From Chthoniobacter flavus Ellin428 (GTDB lineage: Bacteria; Verrucomicrobiota; Verrucomicrobiia; Chthoniobacterales; Chthoniobacteraceae), in assembly GCF_000173075.1 (NCBI RefSeq), contig NZ_ABVL01000003.1:186001-250000 (forward strand): DNA of 64,000 nt, given 5' to 3'. The notes under the pieces were generated by a model that had not been told where the DNA came from, made no database searches, and saw nothing but the letters and a program-made list of their open reading frames with translations. Shown piece after piece: positions 59,587-64,000 of this stretch. Both the position numbers and the translations under genes were made by a program. Position 1 is the stretch's first letter; each line of letters begins with the position of its first letter.

Positions 59587-60187
59587 CACGGCCGAGGCCG
59601 ATCTTTTTGGTTTTGCGGGTGATCGAGAAATCCACTTCGCGGACACCGAGGAGCTGGAGTGCGAGCATCCAGTCGCGGAGATCGTGGAAAAAAAATGCGA
59701 GATAGTCGTGATGTTCGAACGCCTGGATCTCCATCCGCGGCACCGTTTCCACGTCATCCTCCGGCTTCTCGTCGTAGAGCCGGGCGATCTCATCTTCCAT
59801 GAAACCCGTGAGTTCCACGTCGAACGAAGGGTCGCTCGTACGGATGGCTTCGATCACACGCTTGAGATCGTCTTCATCCAGCTCCGCCAGTTCCGAGAGG
59901 CGGTTGTCGGCGAGCAGGTCCGCGAGTTCCTCCGCCTCGCTCGCGTAGTCCTGATAATCCACCGGCACTTTCTCCGCGCCCATGAGCAGCGCGGCCTCCA
60001 GGCGTCCGTGGCCGCGCACGATCATGCCGCTGCGTTTGCTGACAGTGATCGGTCCGCGCCAGCCCTGCTCCTGAATGATGGAGGCGAGAAGCTGAATCTG
60101 ATGCGCGCTGTGGCGATTCGGATTGGCCGGGTTCGGCTTGAGGGTCGCTGGATCGACGAGGGCGTTGTGGGCGCAGTGGACTTTCAC
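59381..60187 (-). CDS. ParB/Srx-like domain protein, probably frameshifted into the glycosyltransferase
   Basis: This 268-residue protein begins MKVHCAHNALVDPATLKPNP. The ParB-like core is MIVRGHGRLEAALLMGAEKV, PVDYQDYASEAEELADLLAD. A second domain has MEIQAFEHHDYLAFFFHDLR and FSITRKTKKIGLGRVLHGKR. From about 59550 the frame turns into low-complexity Pro/Gly/Asp, while the glycosyltransferase frame becomes sensible (AEINRLSPKDWPELTPLSLR). A one-base shift near 59540-59550 would give one protein of about 480 residues. ParB-like domains in phages are linked to DNA modification. Confidence 0.65.
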   Translation of the reverse strand: MKVHCAHNALVDPATLKPNPANPNRHSAHQIQLLASIIQEQGWRGPITVSKRSGMIVRGHGRLEAALLMGAEKVPVDYQDYASEAEELADLLADNRLSELAELDEDDLKRVIEAIRTSDPSFDVELTGFMEDEIARLYDEKPEDDVETVPRMEIQAFEHHDYLAFFFHDLRDWMLALQLLGVREVDFSITRKTKKIGLGRVLHGKRLLELARKAAAASGNQPSLPEGLAGTDPTEPAPGDHVPQPPTGDHQPSPVPDGDARRPRKRAG

Positions 60188-60254
60188 GATGCCCGCCGCG
60201 TGTCAAAGCGGCCCGCCTTGACCGAACTACGCTACCTGCGGACATTGGGCGGCG

Positions 60255-60473
60255 ATGAAGCACAAAAAGTTCAAGGAGACGCTCGTCGCGTGGCGCAAGG
60301 ATAACGCCTACACGCAGCAGGAAGCGGCGGACCGGCTGGGTGTTTCGCGGCGGTCGCTGGAGAATTGGGAACAGGAGCGAGCGATGCCGCAGGGCTTCGG
60401 ACTCAGCGCCATGCTGAAGATCATTCAGGAGCCGAATGCGAAATCGGCGCGGCGGCACAAGCGCGGAAAGTGA
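60255..60473 (+). CDS. XRE-family HTH regulator
   Basis: This 72-residue protein has an HTH at about residues 16-45: YTQQEAADRLGVSRRSLENW, EQERAMPQG. It stands between the leftward phage genes and the rightward late genes, the usual place for a phage switch. A perfect palindrome follows its stop. It probably controls the late or divergent promoter. Confidence 0.82.
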   Translation: MKHKKFKETLVAWRKDNAYTQQEAADRLGVSRRSLENWEQERAMPQGFGLSAMLKIIQEPNAKSARRHKRGK

Positions 60474-60497
60474 GATAATCGTTTCGGCACGATTATC
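60474..60497. promoter_or_regulatory. Perfect inverted repeat after the XRE gene
   Basis: GATAATCGT (60474-60482), loop TTCGGC, ACGATTATC (60489-60497). It begins at the base after the XRE stop and lies 24 bases before the terminase small-subunit gene. No T-run follows, so an operator or packaging-site role fits better than a terminator. Confidence 0.55.
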
Positions 60498-60521
60498 GTG
60501 TGTTGACGCACGGCGGGGCGC

Positions 60522-61115
60522 ATGGACGCCATTCCGCCGGACGTAGCCAAGAAACTCCTCAACCGCGACTTCGCCAATCTCGTCAAACGAGTGCAGGCGG
60601 GCGGGAAGATTAGCCGCGCCGAACGCGCGATGTTGCAGTCGCTGGCGGCGGGCGCCGGCGGTGACGGCCCCGCCTACGTGCGCAATTTCGTCGAGCTGGC
60701 CGAGACGCTGAAGGTCACCCGCCAGACGATCAACGGCTGGAAGAAATTCGAGGATGCGCCGAAGCCCGAATCAAACGGCCTGCATGACGTGGCGAAATGG
60801 AAGGAATTCATGCGTCAGCGCGGGCTCAAAGGCGGCGAGGAAACCCCGGACATCCAGCAGGCGCTCAGGGCGCGGAAACTTCTCGCCGAGGTCGAGGAGC
60901 GGGAATTGCGGCTAGCGGTGAAACGCGGCGAGTTCATTTCCGTTGAGCAGGTGCGTGGCGACTGGACGAATCTCGTCGGCCAGGCGACTGCGTTGCTGCG
61001 CCGCAAGTTCGAGAACGAGCTGCCGCCGATCCTTTCGGGCCTCGACGCCACCGGCATCCAGGAGGAGTGCCGCAAAGCCATCGACGAAGTGCTGGCAGTG
61101 CTGCACGCGGAATGA
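60522..61115 (+). CDS. Terminase small subunit (Nu1-like)
   Basis: This 197-residue protein has a winged-helix DNA-binding region (LAETLKVTRQTINGWKKFED) and a helical C-terminus (ARKLLAEVEERELRLAVKRG) typical of Nu1/TerS proteins. It recognises the packaging site and hands DNA to TerL. The stop overlaps the terminase large-subunit ATG. Confidence 0.85.
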   Translation: MDAIPPDVAKKLLNRDFANLVKRVQAGGKISRAERAMLQSLAAGAGGDGPAYVRNFVELAETLKVTRQTINGWKKFEDAPKPESNGLHDVAKWKEFMRQRGLKGGEETPDIQQALRARKLLAEVEERELRLAVKRGEFISVEQVRGDWTNLVGQATALLRRKFENELPPILSGLDATGIQEECRKAIDEVLAVLHAE

Positions 61116-62949
61116 ACGAGAAGCTTGTCGCCATCTGGCGCGAGGCATGGCGGCCTCCGGATCGCCGACCGCCGTGGGCGTGGGCCGAGGAACACATCGG
61201 TTCGATCCCGTACTCGCCGATTCCGGGCCGCTTTCGCTCGGACAACTCCCCGCAGATCCGCGAGCCGCTCGAGGCCATCGTCGATCCCAAGGTCCGGCTC
61301 GTCTTCATCATCGCGGCGATTCAATCGAGCAAGACGAGCGTGGGCGAGATCGGGCTTTGCCACATCATCGCGAATCTCCCAGGCCCAGCGCTGTGGCTCG
61401 ACCAGACGGACGACGACGCCAAAGACCAGGCGGAATCGCGTCTGCACAAGCTTTTCGAGGATTGCGCGCCAGTGCGGGCGCTCTTTCCCGGTGACCGGCA
61501 CAAGAAGCGGAACACCACGATCCATTTCCGCAATGGCATGACGCTCTGGGTGCTCGGTGCGCACAACAAGACGAATCTTCAGCGCCGGTCGATTCGCTGG
61601 CTTTATCGGGCGATGAAACATGGCGCTGGCTTTCTCGGTCACATGGCCGAGGGCCGAGGGCGCGCGTCACCGCATTCGGGCTGGCTGGGCAAGTGCATCT
61701 TTCATGTCGCAGGGTGGCGAGGAAAACGACGATACGCATCGGAAATTCGAGACGACCGACATGCGGGAGTGGGACGTTCCAATGCCCGAAATGTGGCACG
61801 CGGCAGCCGTGGTCGTGGGAACAAATCGAGTGGTCCAAATCGGCGCGTGATGACCAGGGAGAATGGGACTACGCGGAAGTACGGCGGACGGCGGCGATGC
61901 GCTGCGCCTCCTGCAACCACTACTTCGACGATAGCGACCGCACGCGCCGTGAACTCAACGCCAACGGTCGCTTCATCCCACAGAACCCACGCGCCGCGAA
62001 AGAAAGCGTCGGCTTCCACTGGAACAGCATTTCCGCGATGAGCTGGGGCGCTCTGGCGGAGCTGTATCTGCGCGCCAAGGCCATTGCCCGGCGCGGCGAC
62101 ATCAGCGCGCTCAAGCAATTTTACCAGAAGAGGCTGGCGTTTCCGTGGCGTGAATACGAAGAGGACTACAAGCTGGAGATCACGCGAGGCGGTTACCGCA
62201 AAGGCGAACTCTGGGAGGACGAAGCCGGCGTAAACGGCCGTGGCCAGCTCGTGGCGGCACCTTTCGAGCCGGGCGACATCGCCGCTCCGCTGCGCATCCT
62301 GACTGTGGACTGCCAGATGGATCATGTGTTCGCCGTGGTGCGCTCGTGGAGCGCCAATGGTTCATCGCGACTGATCTGGAATGAACGGCTCCTCACGTTC
62401 GACGATGTGGAGGCGCTGCAAATGCGCTTCGGCATTCATCCGAGCCTCGTCTTTCTCGATGCCGGCTACGCGACCTACGACGTGTATAGGGAATGCGGCA
62501 AACGCGGCTGGGTTGCGCTCATGGGCGACCGCCGGCCAACGTTCGTCCACCGCACCAAAACAGGGAAGTCCGTGCAGCGGTTCTACTCGCCGAGACGCAA
62601 GGTGGTCCTCGGGCACGCCAGCCATTGCTACGTCCATTACTGGAGCAACCTGAACCTTAAGGACACGCTGGCCCGACTGCGGCGCAACCAGGACCCGGAG
62701 CGGGGCGCGACCTGGGAGGTGCCCGACGACATCGACGACGAGTATCTCGCGCAGATGGAAAGCGAACGCCGGGTGAAAAAGGGCGGCAAATGGATATGGG
62801 AACGGGTCGGCAAGCGGCCGAATCATTACTGGGATGCCGAGTGTCTCCAGGCGGTAGCGGCCACGATGCTCAAGCTGATCGGCCGCGAATCGGTGAGTGC
62901 CGAACCCGTGAAGGAAGGAGCCGCAGTTGACGCGGCGGAGTCGGCATGA
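61112..62949 (+). pseudogene. Terminase large subunit (GpA-like), several frameshifts
   Basis: The N-terminus MNEKLVAIWREAWRPPDRRP and ATPase part (LVFIIAAIQSSKTSVGEIGL, ALWLDQTDDDAKDQAESRLH) are in one frame. From about 61600 to 61790 the frame changes at least three times (WLGKCIF, then SQGGEENDDTHRKFETTDMR, then CPKCGTRQPWSWEQIEW). The C-terminal two thirds, with zinc-like CASC and the nuclease start ILTVDCQMDH, are clean to 62949. As it stands no complete packaging motor can be made. Confidence 0.8.
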
Positions 62950-63176
62950 AACACGACTCTTTCTTTTATCCGCTCAAACTTACCCTCGGTTTCCTGGCGA
63001 TTGTCGCGGTGGGACTTCTCGGAGGCTGCGCCGGCAGCGCCCTCGACCGCGAATTTCGCTCGAAGGTCAAATCCGACACTGTCGACGTCCAGGGCACCTA
63101 CGACCCGGCCACCGATTCAGTGGGCGGCGAGATTCGCAACACTCTCGAGTTTCGCGACCCCAAAACCGTCCGCTGA
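62946..63176 (+). CDS. Small lipoprotein
   Basis: This 76-residue protein has a signal sequence and lipobox (LGFLAIVAVGLLGGCAGSAL, Cys at about residue 28). The short mature part is polar. In the late operon next to a lytic enzyme it might be a spanin-like lysis lipoprotein. The evidence is context only. Confidence 0.6.
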   Translation: MKHDSFFYPLKLTLGFLAIVAVGLLGGCAGSALDREFRSKVKSDTVDVQGTYDPATDSVGGEIRNTLEFRDPKTVR

Positions 63177-63185
63177 TCGCGCGCC

Positions 63186-63875
63186 ATGTTCACCGTCCCG
63201 CCTGCCTCCGCCGCCACACTTGGCGGCATTGATTTCAGCGTCGCCACGCCCGTGGCCGGCTTTTGCCAATCGCTTTTCGATACGTTTGATCGCCAAGACA
63301 GCCAAAGCGATCCGAGCCAATGCAAAGCGATCCTCCGCTTCCCGAGCGGCGTGATTTCCTGGAGTTCCAAGCTCGCCATCGATGCCGACGGTGTTGCCGC
63401 CGACCCCGGCCGCCGCTGTGGCACGCAACTCGACCCGCTCGACGGCCAGAACGACACGTCGTTTCATTTTCCGAACGGTTGCCCGCTCTCCAGCGAGCGG
63501 CATCCCTTCATCGTTCTCCCCCTCGGCGTCTTCCGTGCCGCTACGGGCCTCTCGATCGGCGATCTCGCTGTCGTCATCTATCGCGACATTCTCACCGCAG
63601 CGATCTGCGGCGATCTCGGGCCGAGCCACAAGATCGGGGAAGGCTCGATCCGCGTGCATGAAGCGTTTCATCCACCCGCGCCCGACCCGTGTGCGGTGCG
63701 AAATCCCGACGGCAGTTGCCGCCGCATTCACGATGCGAGCATCGAGCAGGATGTGCTCTTCTTTGTCTTCCCCGGTTCCGCCATCGGTTCCGCGCTGACT
63801 CCGGACAACGCCGAGATGCTCATCAAAGCGCGCGCGTTCGCGCTGTTCGCCCAACTCCACAGCCCATCGGCATAA
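63186..63875 (+). CDS. GH75-like chitosanase domain protein, probable lysis enzyme
   Basis: This 229-residue protein has features of family GH75: KLAIDADGVAADP (catalytic Asp region), PFIVLPLGVFRAATGLSIGD, LAVVIYRDI, ICGDLGPSHKIGEGSIRVHE with the GD.GP...GE pair. GH75 enzymes cleave chitosan. In a phage late operon such a domain would attack the cell wall. No N-terminal signal is seen. Confidence 0.75.
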   Translation: MFTVPPASAATLGGIDFSVATPVAGFCQSLFDTFDRQDSQSDPSQCKAILRFPSGVISWSSKLAIDADGVAADPGRRCGTQLDPLDGQNDTSFHFPNGCPLSSERHPFIVLPLGVFRAATGLSIGDLAVVIYRDILTAAICGDLGPSHKIGEGSIRVHEAFHPPAPDPCAVRNPDGSCRRIHDASIEQDVLFFVFPGSAIGSALTPDNAEMLIKARAFALFAQLHSPSA

Positions 63876-63877
63876 GC

Positions 63878-64000
63878 ATGGCCGCTCCCGATTACTCCAT
63901 CGGCTTCACCCGTGAAGAGGTGGAGGAGATTCTGGCCGCGCAGAAAGCAGAACTGAAGCGCGCGCTTGCGGCCTGGCAGGAGTCGGGTTCGACCATCACC
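63878..64000 (+). CDS. gpW-like head-tail joining protein, 5' part
   Basis: 41 codons to the window edge. MAAPDYSIGFTREEVEEILA, QKAELKRALAAWQESGST follows the pattern of lambda gpW-type proteins. It starts 3 bases after the GH75 stop. Confidence 0.6.
   Translation, partial: MAAPDYSIGFTREEVEEILAAQKAELKRALAAWQESGSTIT

Noticed and set aside
1-64000. CRISPR arrays, tRNA or rRNA genes, integrase and transposase
   Set aside because: I saw no regularly spaced repeats, no clear tRNA cloverleaf and no recombinase motifs when reading both strands. Weak tRNAs could be missed by eye.

Overview
The window is GC-rich and gene-dense, with many 4-base ATGA gene overlaps. It has three blocks: a defence island, a (pro)phage, and a biosynthetic gene cluster (BGC) lying between two phage blocks. 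A PUR-alpha-like ssDNA-binding protein, several leaders without a Shine-Dalgarno (SD) sequence, and the general protein style suggest a PVC-type host, probably Verrucomicrobiota. No rRNA or other marker gene confirms this.

Region 1 (1-17.5 kb, minus strand). After the 5' end of a DUF932 gene, a long, tightly packed operon is transcribed from about 17.5 kb down to 0.2 kb. In transcription order it encodes an HsdS-like protein, a small protein, an N6-adenine methyltransferase, an HsdS specificity subunit, a trypsin-like protease, an unknown protein, a giant P-loop ATPase with a coiled-coil tail, an unknown protein, a NurA-like nuclease, a HerA-type ATPase, a possible nuclease-fold protein and a Ser/Thr kinase with a repeat tail. 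The parts list fits the methylation-associated defence system (MADS/MADS-like) and is related in logic to BREX.

Region 2 (17.5-24.2 kb). Two convergent operons meet here. The plus-strand one is DUF1883, ComEC-like metallo-beta-lactamase and a membrane protein, preceded by two strong hairpins. The minus-strand one is an SMC/RecF-like ATPase, a soluble histidine kinase with N-terminal HEAT-like repeats, and a response regulator. Neither matches a defence system I can name with confidence.

Region 3 (24.2-32.8 kb, plus strand). This is a phage replication and recombination module: Sak4-like ATPase, Cas4/DUF2800-like nuclease, SSB-like protein, SF2 helicase, primase-helicase, PUR-alpha-like protein and a Vsr/DUF559-like nuclease. 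It starts behind an operator-like array of GATACCGG half-sites. Four of its main genes carry single-base frameshifts.

Region 4 (33.1-48.6 kb, plus strand). A 16-gene cluster with no frameshifts encodes three radical SAM enzymes, an acyl carrier protein, a BtrK-like decarboxylase, two BtrH-like proteins (one degenerate), an ANL ligase, a NadE-like enzyme, a KAS III-like enzyme plus a KAS-like half protein, a SbnA/CysK-like enzyme, a methyltransferase, two GNATs and a UvrA-like protein that may give self-resistance. It should make a carrier-protein-tethered, amino-acid-derived small molecule, possibly DNA-damaging. A GyrI-like gene lies convergent at its right end.

Region 5 (49.4-64 kb). The phage resumes. 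Minus-strand genes include two ATP-dependent ligases, AAA ATPases, a clamp-loader-like ATPase, an amidoligase with a glutamine amidotransferase, and a ParB/glycosyltransferase pair. From 60.2 kb plus-strand late genes begin: XRE regulator, terminase subunits, lipoprotein, GH75-like lysis enzyme and a gpW-like gene. Several of these are also frameshifted, and short palindromes and shared leaders recur between genes.

The main point is an intact BGC between two phage blocks that are accumulating frameshifts, next to a large multi-gene defence island. No integrase, transposase, tRNA or CRISPR array was seen.
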